This document shows positions 17,496-25,312 of a DNA stretch of 64,000 nt, piece after piece. The position numbers were made by a program, and so were the translations under genes. The DNA comes from Pseudoalteromonas sp. 0303. Lineage in GTDB: Bacteria; Pseudomonadota; Gammaproteobacteria; Enterobacterales; Alteromonadaceae. Each line of letters begins with the position of its first letter. Position 1 is the stretch's first letter. Under the pieces are notes generated by a model that saw nothing but the letters and a program-made list of their open reading frames with translations, made no database searches and was not told the origin of the DNA. The stretch is from positions 28,967 through 92,966 of the forward strand of contig NZ_JABVXF010000019.1 of the NCBI RefSeq assembly GCF_013349995.1, written 5' to 3'.

Positions 17496-20400
17496 TTAAT
17501 TTTTTATCAGAGCAAGCATTTGCTCTTCATCAAATTGAGTGAAACTCATTGATTTTTCGGTAAATAATGCATCAACAAGGGCTTGCTTATGCTGCTGCAT
17601 TTTAAATACTTTTTGTTCAATTGAGTTAGCCATAATCAATTTATAAACAAAAACAGGGTTAGTTTGGCCAATACGGTAGGCACGATCTGTCGCTTGTTTC
17701 TCAACAGCAGGATTCCACCAAGGATCAAAATGAATCACAGTATCAGCTTGAGTTAGGTTTAGCCCTGTACCACCGGCTTTAAGGCTAATTAAGAATACGG
17801 ATGTATCACCTTGAGTAAACTCTTCGATAACACGGTCGCGGTGTCTTGTTTGCCCGGTAAGCATACTAAAACTGATGCCTAATTCATTTAATCGCTCTGC
17901 TATGACATCAAGTGCCATGGTGAATTGACTGAATATAATCACCTTACGACCTTCGCTAAGCATGATAGGCAAATGCTTAGATAACCATTCAAGTTTAGCG
18001 CTGCCAGCCTGTGAACTAGGGTCGATCAATTTTGGATGACAGCAGATTTGTCTGAGCTTTAATAATGCATCTAAAAAGGCTAGCTTACTTTTTTGCACAC
18101 CTTGCTGTGCAAATAGGTCAACTAATTTCTGCTCTAAAGATTCAGTTATACCGGTGTAAATTTCCTTTTGTTTGCTCTCAAATTCAAACTCTTTAACTAG
18201 CTCTGTCTTCTCTGGGAGCTCTTGTGTTACCTGTGCTTTAGTGCGACGCAAGATAAATGGCATAATCAACGACTTAAGTTCATCAGCTCGGGCAACGTCG
18301 TTATCACGCTCAATAGGCGTTTGAAAATAGCTCTTAAAATGTGCTTGCGAACCAAGTAAAGAAGGCATTGCAAAGTCGAGCAAAGATTTAAGCTCAAATA
18401 AGTTATTTTCGATAGGCGTGCCGCTTAAGCAGAGCTTAAAGTCTGCATTAAGGCGCTTAACCAAGCGTGAAACCTGCGCAGCGTCGTTTTTAATATATTG
18501 CGCTTCATCAAGAATGATGTTTTCAAAATATAGTGGCGAATAAAAGGCAATGTCACGCTTCAACAGTGGGTAAGTTGTTAAAATACAATCTGCTTGCGAC
18601 AACTGTTGTAATTGGTCGCTGCGCGCAGCACCGAAGACGGTGGTAATTTTTAAGTTACTCGCAAATTTATTAATTTCACTTTGCCAGTTACCAACCAAGC
18701 TGGTTGGGCAAACAATTAACGTGGGGCCTGCTTGTGGTGATTGCTTGGCATTAGCTAAAAAGGCAATAACTTGTAGGGTTTTACCTAGCCCCATGTCATC
18801 AGCCAAAATACCACCAAGCTGGTGACGTTTTAAAAAGTTAAGCCAATCAACACCGTGTTGTTGATACTCACGCAATTGCACACCCTGGTTTAAGCCTTGA
18901 ATATCGGACTTTTTAATAAGCTGTTGTGAGCTATTTAATTCAGATAGATAAGCATCTAGAGCATCGTCAACAATATTAACCTTAATTGCTTTTTGCTCGA
19001 TGAGCTTAGGCAAAAACGACAAAGGCATTAAGATTTCGTCACGGGTTTTAATATGCTCAAAACGTTCACGATAATCATTAAGCTGCATCATCGCGGCCTT
19101 TTCAACCACAGCAAAGCGTTTTCCTACAGTAAAGTAATAAAAGCGCTCACTTTGTCGATTAAGCGATTGATAAGTATTGTTATCAGTGACAAACAACTGT
19201 TGAGTTTTAACACCAGAGATCACGATTTTACTAACTATCTGATGACCTTTACCACGCTCAACTTGCAGTGAAAGTTGTTTAAGGACTTTGCCGACTGCTA
19301 ACTCATCATTAATTTTCCAACCGCGTTTTAATAAGTTTGGAATTATTTCAAACTTTAACCAATGCTCATGAATAACTGATTGTTTATTAAAGATAAACTC
19401 AGTTTGTAAAGCCCCTTTACATAATTCAAAGCCAAGGTTAGTTAACTCATTTACAACGGTGTTTTCTAATGACTGGTTTAATATATCAGCTGGCGCCTGG
19501 CTTAAATCATACAAAGAGTTTTGATAATTAAACTGCAATCCTAAGCGGATTGTGCCCTCGTCATTATTAATACTGATGACAGGGAATACAGTTCGAGCTA
19601 GGCTGTTTTTGCTTTCCTTAAATGCATGAGGGATCACACCTTCACCAAAATTATCATTGAGCTGTTGATAAACGCGGTCAAAGTTCTCTGTGTGAATAGC
19701 AGGCATATTGGCAAGTAACGCTATTTCATCAGCCGTTAACGGAGTACGAATTCGGCCTACTTTTAGCTTTTCAGGGTCAAGGTAAGTAGGGGGGGTTGTT
19801 TTTAACAATAACCAATTATCTTGGCCAGCAAGCGTCATGCTCAATGACGTTAAATCTTTGTTTTGTTTCCAATCAAACTCTAACGCTTGCATACTGTCAG
19901 CTTTAATTGCTTGGCGCGAACGGCCTAAAAACAAACGCTGGGTGGCAATTAATTGCTGTAGTGCTGCAAAGCCCCATTGACCTTTAAGCTCTAGTTTACC
20001 AAGGGCATTTTGAGAACGGATCCAGCTATATAACCGAAAATCCGATTCTAATAAATCAGTAGGGGTTACAAAACTATTTAATTGCTGCTCGGTAAGGTTA
20101 CGACCAAGAGTATAGTTATGCTCAGCGTCATAATTAGCTATTTTAGGAGTAAGGGTTACAACAGATTTCTCTACATCAAGAACAAATAATAAAACCTGTT
20201 TGGCATTGTCATTAGCAACTTGCTTAAGGGTTTTTAGCTCACTAAACCAATCGTTAATAATGTAGTCTTCACCGTAGTCACCTGAATGTTCAATTTTGAG
20301 TTTTAGGAGCACAGCTGCAATATGACGGCATTTAGTTTTAGAGCCACAAGTACAATGCGAATCGACCGAAAAACCACTTGGTAATTTACTGATCTCAATA

Positions 20401-20639
20401 TGCTGAGTAAAGGTATTTCCTTCGTTACCAAACATAGATGCATCAATAACGCTAAAATCACTGTTATGTTCTAACCAGTTGATTTGGCCGTTCTGGTGAT
20501 ACTCTTTTGCTTTACTTAACACATGCGGCTTAAATAGCTGTTTGATGAAGCGCTCAGACAGAGGAAACTGAGTTTCTTGCTCTTGTTTGATTTCTTCAAA
20601 GATAGCTAATAAGTCATTTTTGGATAAGTTAGCAGACAT
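17496..20639 (-). CDS. SNF2-family DNA helicase/translocase with SWIM zinc finger
   Basis: A 1047-residue Swi2/Snf2 ATPase. The SWIM zinc finger is at residues 96-106 (CxCxnCxH: Cys96, Cys98, Cys104, His106). A bacterial SNF2-associated middle region follows, then the two RecA-like lobes from about residue 590: DDMGLGKTLQVIAFLA (Walker A), NIILDEAQYIKND (motif II), LCLSGTPIENN (III), SLKAGGTGLNLTQADTVIHFDPWWNPAVEKQATDRAYRIGQ (V-VI). It probably remodels protein-DNA complexes. It ends the minus-strand group left of the parAB region; the chromid repeat cluster begins about 220 bp upstream of its start. Confidence 0.95.
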   Translation of the reverse strand: MSANLSKNDLLAIFEEIKQEQETQFPLSERFIKQLFKPHVLSKAKEYHQNGQINWLEHNSDFSVIDASMFGNEGNTFTQHIEISKLPSGFSVDSHCTCGSKTKCRHIAAVLLKLKIEHSGDYGEDYIINDWFSELKTLKQVANDNAKQVLLFVLDVEKSVVTLTPKIANYDAEHNYTLGRNLTEQQLNSFVTPTDLLESDFRLYSWIRSQNALGKLELKGQWGFAALQQLIATQRLFLGRSRQAIKADSMQALEFDWKQNKDLTSLSMTLAGQDNWLLLKTTPPTYLDPEKLKVGRIRTPLTADEIALLANMPAIHTENFDRVYQQLNDNFGEGVIPHAFKESKNSLARTVFPVISINNDEGTIRLGLQFNYQNSLYDLSQAPADILNQSLENTVVNELTNLGFELCKGALQTEFIFNKQSVIHEHWLKFEIIPNLLKRGWKINDELAVGKVLKQLSLQVERGKGHQIVSKIVISGVKTQQLFVTDNNTYQSLNRQSERFYYFTVGKRFAVVEKAAMMQLNDYRERFEHIKTRDEILMPLSFLPKLIEQKAIKVNIVDDALDAYLSELNSSQQLIKKSDIQGLNQGVQLREYQQHGVDWLNFLKRHQLGGILADDMGLGKTLQVIAFLANAKQSPQAGPTLIVCPTSLVGNWQSEINKFASNLKITTVFGAARSDQLQQLSQADCILTTYPLLKRDIAFYSPLYFENIILDEAQYIKNDAAQVSRLVKRLNADFKLCLSGTPIENNLFELKSLLDFAMPSLLGSQAHFKSYFQTPIERDNDVARADELKSLIMPFILRRTKAQVTQELPEKTELVKEFEFESKQKEIYTGITESLEQKLVDLFAQQGVQKSKLAFLDALLKLRQICCHPKLIDPSSQAGSAKLEWLSKHLPIMLSEGRKVIIFSQFTMALDVIAERLNELGISFSMLTGQTRHRDRVIEEFTQGDTSVFLISLKAGGTGLNLTQADTVIHFDPWWNPAVEKQATDRAYRIGQTNPVFVYKLIMANSIEQKVFKMQQHKQALVDALFTEKSMSFTQFDEEQMLALIKN

Positions 20640-20851
20640 AACGCTTTTGGCAGTAAAAACAAAAAATAATTCTGCCAGTATATGATCTATCGGCCCAGAG
20701 CTAAAGCACTATTGAGCAATATTGGACTGGTTGGAGCTGATAACTTAGTAAAAACCTGCTTTAAAATAAAATCAAAGCTGAAAACTGACATGCTGAGCAT
20801 TTAACAAACAACAATCGCACAAGATATAAACAGGTTAATAACAAGGCAGGG

Positions 20852-20910
20852 GCTTTACAGATCAATTTTTTACTAAGCAATCTAATTATGTAACGAAAAG
20901 CCCTGTAAAG
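20852..20910. promoter_or_regulatory. Candidate partition (parS-like) inverted pair
   Basis: CTTTACAG (20852-20859) and its inverse CTGTAAAG (20903-20910) flank the first repeat copy. The half-sites TTTACA/TGTAAA are those I recall for the Vibrio chromosome II parS, but here they are 43 bp apart rather than adjacent. The position next to parAB is suggestive only. Confidence 0.25.
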
Positions 20911-21055
20911 GGGTTATTAGTTGGTAAAAAACTGATCTGAGAGTGTAATAAGTACCAATTTCACTGGTAATAGATCAATATTTTACTAACAAAAGGAAGG
21001 GGAAGATCACGCTTTTACTAACAGTAAAAGCGTGAGAGATCATTCTTTTACTAAC
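20859..21055. repeat. Left cluster of 19-bp GATC iterons, downstream of parB
   Basis: Five 19-bp copies fit AGATCANNNTTTTACTAAC: 20859-20877 (+), 20920-20938 (-), 20972-20990 (+), 21004-21022 (+) and 21037-21055 (+). The last three lie 32 and 33 bp apart, about three helical turns, so the faces would align. The last one overlaps the parB stop codon. The 415-bp stretch 20640-21054 has no gene. Candidate roles are initiator binding (copy-number control, handcuffing with the right cluster) or a partition site. Confidence 0.85.
21008..21034. repeat. Perfect 12-bp hairpin formed by an iteron
   Basis: CACGCTTTTACT (21008-21019) and AGTAAAAGCGTG (21023-21034) are perfect inverted copies with a 3-nt loop. 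The left arm is the right two-thirds of the fourth repeat copy. It could also end the parAB transcript, but no T run follows on the minus strand. Confidence 0.7.
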
Positions 21056-22017
21056 TAATTAAAGCTATTTAATAGCTTAGTTAGCTGCTCTAAGCGTTTG
21101 TCTGTCATCACTTTATTATCGATTTTCACAGATAAATCACCGCTTTTGATGTTACGTTGTACGCTGACAAACTCACTATCAATAAGGGCTTCACGACGGC
21201 GTGGCGCTGCAGGCTCAGCAGTTAATAGCTTGGTAATTGCAAGAGCACGTTTATCATCACTGCTAATTTGCGCTATTTCGCTATCACTACTTACGTCATT
21301 TACAAGCTTGGTAAACAACTGCTCATCACGCTCTTTGGCACTAATAAGCTTTTTAGCTACTTCACGGCCAACATGATTCGCTGTTGGGTAAAGACTTAAA
21401 ACCTCAGAAGGTAGGTTCTCATACGCTTTGATAGCATCAGCAATAGCAGTGTGTGATACACCTTCAATTGCCGCAATTTCACGATAAGAACCTTTTTTAC
21501 CCTCAGCAATAAGCTCATCACGGGTCTGTTGATATGCTTGACCTAGCTCCCATAGACTTGGGGCAATGTATTGATCAGATGATACAGCAAGAATTTTAGC
21601 ATCTTGATCTGTGAAATCTTCAGAGCTTAAAACTAAGTAATCAGAGTTACTTAAGATACATGCTTTACGACGACGAGAGCCTGCTAATACAAGCATTTCG
21701 TCACCTTTATCCCAACATAGGGCAGGGTGCTGATTACGGCCGTCTTCGGCAATTGCAGGAAGGATATCGGCAACTGACTTTTCATTTAGTAATGATTGTA
21801 CACGGCGGTTTTTACCATAGACCTTTGTTTTAGCTTCAATTTCTGAGCTTGGAATAACCTTACACACCAAAGTAATTTGACGTGTAGGATCGCTTGGAGC
21901 TGGCATACTGATAACATCACCAGCTGAAGCTTGCTCTAGCAAAGCATCTAAACTGCTACTTTCGATAGACGTTGAAAAAGGGTCTAAGCTGGTATCGTTT
22001 TTACGTTTTTTAGCCAT
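21055..22017 (-). CDS. parB: ParB-family partition protein of the chromid
   Basis: A 320-residue centromere-binding protein. An N-terminal ParB/Srx-type domain (about 50-150; GRNQHPALCWDKGDEMLVLAGSRRRKACIL) is followed by a KorB/ParB-type HTH (about 160-215; GSYREIAAIEGVSHTAIADAIKAYENLP). With ParA it should segregate the replicon. It lies 14 nt downstream of parA, so the two are co-transcribed, and its stop codon overlaps a 19-bp repeat. The first 30 residues are polar and low-complexity, as in plasmid ParBs where ParA contacts are made. Confidence 0.93.
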   Translation of the reverse strand: MAKKRKNDTSLDPFSTSIESSSLDALLEQASAGDVISMPAPSDPTRQITLVCKVIPSSEIEAKTKVYGKNRRVQSLLNEKSVADILPAIAEDGRNQHPALCWDKGDEMLVLAGSRRRKACILSNSDYLVLSSEDFTDQDAKILAVSSDQYIAPSLWELGQAYQQTRDELIAEGKKGSYREIAAIEGVSHTAIADAIKAYENLPSEVLSLYPTANHVGREVAKKLISAKERDEQLFTKLVNDVSSDSEIAQISSDDKRALAITKLLTAEPAAPRRREALIDSEFVSVQRNIKSGDLSVKIDNKVMTDKRLEQLTKLLNSFN

Positions 22018-22031
22018 TTTTATTAATTACC

Positions 22032-23270
22032 TTACTTAGCTGTATTTAGAGACGATTGAGTTGACTGCCAATTAGAACGGATCAGCATTTCAAGTTCATC
22101 TACAACATCTTTGATATTTTCTTGCGCACGAAGTAATGACTCACGACTAGCTAAGCTATCTGACGTTTTTTGATCAAAAATGGTATTAAAAGAAGATGAG
22201 CTGGCGGTAATTGCCGAGCTATGATTGATTGGGTAACTCATTACTTGACGACCAAATGCACTACGAACATCTTTAACGATGTCGCGCTGTGAATGGTTCC
22301 CTTTAACATAGTTAGTTACTAAGAACTGCATGAAGTCCCAACCTTGGTGGCCAAGCGCAGCAACTGTATGGTAAATCTCGCCTAATCGCTTTAAGTATTT
22401 ATTGTTTGCATCAAAGTCTACAGCTTCAGGATGAACAGGAATAAGCATCGATGTAGAAGCCATTAATGCATTATAAAACATAAAGTTAAGTGATGGAGCT
22501 GTATCAATTAGAATAATATCAAATTGATCTTTTACCGGTTCAATAACTTTTTCGAGCAATTTATGATAGTGACGAGTTTTATCATAACTAGAGCTATCTT
22601 TTAATAAAGTTGCTGTTTCATGCTCGAAGTAAAAATCATCCATACCAGAAGGCAAAATACGAATATTAGGTATATGGGTAGGTAAGAAAGAGTTTGATAC
22701 TAATTCATCCCAGGTTTCATTTTCATCGAGTTCAATACAGTCACGCATTAAGTCACCCACAGTAATTGGGTCTGGCTCACTTGGTGGGAAAAAGCTTGAT
22801 GAAGAACCTTGTGGATCAAGGTCAATAATACCAATTCTGTAACGTTTAATATTGGTAGTAGCAAGTGCAGCGGCAATATTTACCATGCTGGTAGTTTTAC
22901 CACAACCACCTTTTAACGAGTTAATAACGATAACTTGTAATTTATCATCAATTGTACGGTGATCAGGCTTAATATCCATGATATCAGCCATAGCAAAAAT
23001 ATTTACCAAGGTATAAGCGTAGTGGCCATTTGCACCACGTTTGATATCAAGTGCATCAAAGTCACCATTATCATGACGTCGTTTTAAGGTACGATTATTA
23101 CAACCTAATAAGTCAGCGGCTGCTTTTTGCGTATAAGTACGAAGTTCTTTTTCTTCAGACTTTAAATGGGCACGATAATGTTGAATACGTCCTTCTAGCG
23201 ATTTTTCAGCAACTTCTGCTGTCGCTTTTAGTAACCTATAAGTGGCTAGCGCATTATTATTGATAGACAT
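22032..23270 (-). CDS. parA: ParA-family partition ATPase with N-terminal DNA-binding domain
   Basis: A 412-residue type Ia (P1/F-like) ParA. The N-terminal wHTH (about 45-95; YTQKAAADLLGCNNRTLKRRHDNGDF) allows autorepression. The deviant Walker A is VINSLKGGCGKTTSMVNIA (residues 116-134), followed by IGIIDLDPQGSSSSFF and IILIDTAPSLNFMFYNAL. This long ParA form is plasmid-like and unlike the short chromosomal Soj, which supports a chromid of plasmid origin. It is divergent from rep across a 769-bp origin region. Confidence 0.95.
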   Translation of the reverse strand: MSINNNALATYRLLKATAEVAEKSLEGRIQHYRAHLKSEEKELRTYTQKAAADLLGCNNRTLKRRHDNGDFDALDIKRGANGHYAYTLVNIFAMADIMDIKPDHRTIDDKLQVIVINSLKGGCGKTTSMVNIAAALATTNIKRYRIGIIDLDPQGSSSSFFPPSEPDPITVGDLMRDCIELDENETWDELVSNSFLPTHIPNIRILPSGMDDFYFEHETATLLKDSSSYDKTRHYHKLLEKVIEPVKDQFDIILIDTAPSLNFMFYNALMASTSMLIPVHPEAVDFDANNKYLKRLGEIYHTVAALGHQGWDFMQFLVTNYVKGNHSQRDIVKDVRSAFGRQVMSYPINHSSAITASSSSFNTIFDQKTSDSLASRESLLRAQENIKDVVDELEMLIRSNWQSTQSSLNTAK

Positions 23271-23336
23271 ACTTTCTTCCTCAAAGTTATGCTTTAAGTA
23301 TAATGTCCATTCAAATTGCTGTAAACAAGTATTTAA

Positions 23337-23500
23337 GGCGACATACCTTTTATTTATAAGACATTTAATAAAAATTTGTAACTTTACTGATACTAAGTAT
23401 AAATAAGTAAGTTTAATATCGGTTAAGTATATAGGTATATAAGGTTAAGATGCTAAAATAGTGAAGTATATGACTGATTTTATTAAATATTTAGTAAAAA
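23337..23500. other. AT-rich stretch, candidate DNA-unwinding element
   Basis: The sequence upstream of parA is strongly AT-rich, with runs such as TTTATTTATAAG, TTAATAAAAATTTG, ATTTTATTAAATATTTAG and several TAAGTATA-like words. It borders the DnaA boxes and iterons. It could equally contain the parA promoter. No base composition was computed. Confidence 0.5.
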
Positions 23501-23586
23501 GCCAGATCGTGTTTTTACTTGGTAAAGATCAGATCTTTAATGACTTGCAGATCAGCCAATTACTAAGCAAAAAATGAGCTTTCGAC

Positions 23587-23595
23587 TTATGCACA
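23587..23595 (+). promoter_or_regulatory. DnaA box TTATGCACA
   Basis: Matches the relaxed DnaA box TTATNCACA exactly. A second, weaker copy TTATGCACC lies at 23663-23671. Both are between iterons of the right cluster. Confidence 0.65.
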
Positions 23596-23757
23596 GCTTA
23601 ACCACTGCTTTACTCACAAAAATAGTGGTGTAGATCAACTTTTTACTAACTAAATTATAAAGTTATGCACCGAGAGCATGACTAAAATGCACAATAAGTT
23701 GGTATGGATCTGATCTATAGTTGGTACAGATCAGATCTATGCTAACTTAAGAGCTGT

Positions 23758-23766
23758 TTATCCACA
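23758..23766 (+). promoter_or_regulatory. Perfect DnaA box TTATCCACA
   Basis: Exact match to the strongest E. coli DnaA box. It lies between the two halves of the right iteron cluster, 12 bp after the overlapping inverted pair. Many plasmid origins pair a single DnaA box with Rep-binding repeats in this way. Confidence 0.85.
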
Positions 23767-23913
23767 TGGAGTTTTAAAAAACCGATTTATGTCGTGTTAA
23801 ATCGCTTTAAAAAGGTGATTAACAGGACATAATCTGAACTGAGTTAGTAAAATCGCGACCTATCAACTATAACTTAGTAAAAATCTGATCTGAAAATCAG
23901 CAATTAAGAAACA

Positions 23914-23970
23914 GTTAGTATAAAACTGATCCGAAGAAATTAATTATGATCGGATCAAGTTTATACTAAC
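23914..23970. promoter_or_regulatory. Inverted iteron pair upstream of rep (likely autoregulatory operator)
   Basis: GTTAGTATAAAACTGATCCG (23914-23933) faces CGGATCAAGTTTATACTAAC (23951-23970), 18 of 20 positions inverted. Both differ from the other repeats by TATACTAAC in place of TTTACTAAC and by a GGATC start. The pair lies 70 bp before the rep start, where Rep could repress its own promoter. Confidence 0.65.
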
Positions 23971-24039
23971 TTAAACATTTAACTTTTGAAGTTTTATGTG
24001 TTGTTATTAACTGTCGAAGAAAAATTGGAAATAAGAACA

Positions 24040-25254
24040 ATGAGCCGAAAGGTCAACATCTCGGTAGATAACTTACCCGATACATTACGCGGGCAGATCC
24101 ACGGGGTGGAAAGTGCAATAGATAATGAAAGTCTTGCACTATTTACAGACAACAAAGATGTGCGTGTTTCAATTGAAAATGCTGCACATGGTTTGAGAGC
24201 TTACTCAAATACATTTAATCATTATGATCTATGGGGACGATTTGTCCGTTCTGGTCATAAGAAGCTTCCGGTTGAAGAAGCACCAAAGAAAACCATCGTT
24301 ACACGAAAAATCTCTGAAAAAGTAGACGGCATTCTATATGATGGTGAAATCAAAATTACACCTGCGGTAGTAAGCACAAGAAAAGATGGTGAAGATGTTG
24401 AATATCTTGTTTGGCCATCTGATCGTGAAGAAAAGGTCGAACGTGCCTTAATTCGATTAGCCTCTAAAGGTAAAATTGTAAAAATCAATTTTAAGTCTGG
24501 TATTCAATACGCAGTTGTTTTTTCAATGAATGAATTAGCGCAAGAGCTGAAAGCTGTTGGTCAGTCGATGCCTTATCCGCAAATCAAAGAATCATTAGAA
24601 GCATTACAAGGTTCTAAACTTTCTTTTAAATATTCAGCAACAGATACGCGCAACTCGGATATTGATGACTCATTTTACGAATCGAACATGAACTTTTTAT
24701 CGTCACTTCATTTTAGTGGTAAGAAAGGTCAGGGTGGTAACGTAAAATGTGTAGCTTGTTTAAATGCCTTCGTTCATAACATGATCGATAACCTTGAATA
24801 CAAAGGTTACTATTTTAATAGTGCTCAAGAATTAAAACGTGGTTTATCTCGTTGGATGATGCTTCGTTTATATCATTTATGGCGTTATGCGGCACCGGGT
24901 AAGACTTACCATTTTAGACTATTATCGATAATGGAAAAATATGGCTCTATTTATTCAACAGACGAAATTACCGAGAATAAATTAAAAGCTTTGCGTCGTG
25001 ATATGACTACGACAATGAAAGACTTAATTGAGAAAGGTGCAATATCTGAATATAACATTACCAATGTCAAAGATGACAAAACGGGTAATATTATTGATTA
25101 CACATATGAGATGCATCCATCTGATCAATTTTGTGATGAGATTCTTACGCTTAATAAGCATAACAAACGAATCGAAATTCAAGGTGGTAAGCGCATTGTT
25201 GAAAATGCTGTTTTAATCGATGAAGATAAAATTGAAGAAATAGTAGAAGACTAA
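24040..25254 (+). CDS. Replication initiator protein of the second chromosome
   Basis: A 404-residue protein with two winged-helix-like halves: about residues 110-205 (DREEKVERALIRLASKGKIVKI..YPQIKESLEALQGSKLSF) and about 225-340 (ELKRGLSRWMMLRLYHLWRYAAPGKTYHFRLLSIMEKYGS..LRRDMTTTMKDLIEKGAI), the layout of iteron-binding plasmid initiators. It directly follows the iteron/DnaA-box region and is divergent from parA. ATG 24040 is chosen over a TTG at 23986 because GGA lies about 10 nt upstream and the leader peptide looks non-conserved. I cannot name its exact family; a distant likeness to Vibrio RctB is possible but unproven. Confidence 0.85.
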   Translation: MSRKVNISVDNLPDTLRGQIHGVESAIDNESLALFTDNKDVRVSIENAAHGLRAYSNTFNHYDLWGRFVRSGHKKLPVEEAPKKTIVTRKISEKVDGILYDGEIKITPAVVSTRKDGEDVEYLVWPSDREEKVERALIRLASKGKIVKINFKSGIQYAVVFSMNELAQELKAVGQSMPYPQIKESLEALQGSKLSFKYSATDTRNSDIDDSFYESNMNFLSSLHFSGKKGQGGNVKCVACLNAFVHNMIDNLEYKGYYFNSAQELKRGLSRWMMLRLYHLWRYAAPGKTYHFRLLSIMEKYGSIYSTDEITENKLKALRRDMTTTMKDLIEKGAISEYNITNVKDDKTGNIIDYTYEMHPSDQFCDEILTLNKHNKRIEIQGGKRIVENAVLIDEDKIEEIVED

Positions 25255-25281
25255 ATTTTTAAATACTGCTAACTATAAAGG

Positions 25282-25305
25282 AAAGGCCACATATGTGGCC
25301 TTTTT
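25282..25305. terminator. Bidirectional terminator between rep and tus
   Basis: AAAGGCCACAT and ATGTGGCCTTT form a perfect 22-bp palindrome (25282-25303) followed by T residues. It lies 28 nt after the rep stop and just before the end of the converging tus gene. Confidence 0.9.
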
Positions 25306-25312
25306 AACATAA

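Larger units (their letters stand above)
23504..23970. repeat. Right cluster of 19-bp GATC iterons, replication origin of the second chromosome
   Basis: Copies of AGATCANNNTTTTACTAAC or close variants: 23504-23522 (+), 23518-23536 (-), 23549-23567 (+), 23632-23650 (+), 23698-23716 (-), 23720-23738 (-), 23728-23746 (+, overlapping the previous), 23843-23861 (-), 23873-23891 (-), 23914-23932 (-) and 23952-23970 (+). Thirteen GATC sites lie in about 470 bp. With the DnaA boxes and AT-rich flank, between parA and rep, this is the probable origin. The 769-bp gap 23271-24039 holds nothing else that I can support. Confidence 0.88.

Noticed and set aside
20153..20162. Ter-like GGGTTACAAC
   Set aside because: It lies inside the SNF2 helicase coding sequence and matches only about 8 of 11 core bases, within the chance range for a window this size.
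23504..23970. Repeats as a CRISPR array
   Set aside because: Copies are 19 bp, occur in both orientations, overlap in places and have irregular spacing; no cas gene is present. They fit initiator-binding iterons.
23986..24039. In-frame TTG extension of the initiator (18 extra residues)
   Set aside because: No ribosome-binding site at the TTG. ATG 24040 has GGA about 10 nt upstream, and the extension MKFYVLLLTVEEKLEIRT does not look like part of the protein.
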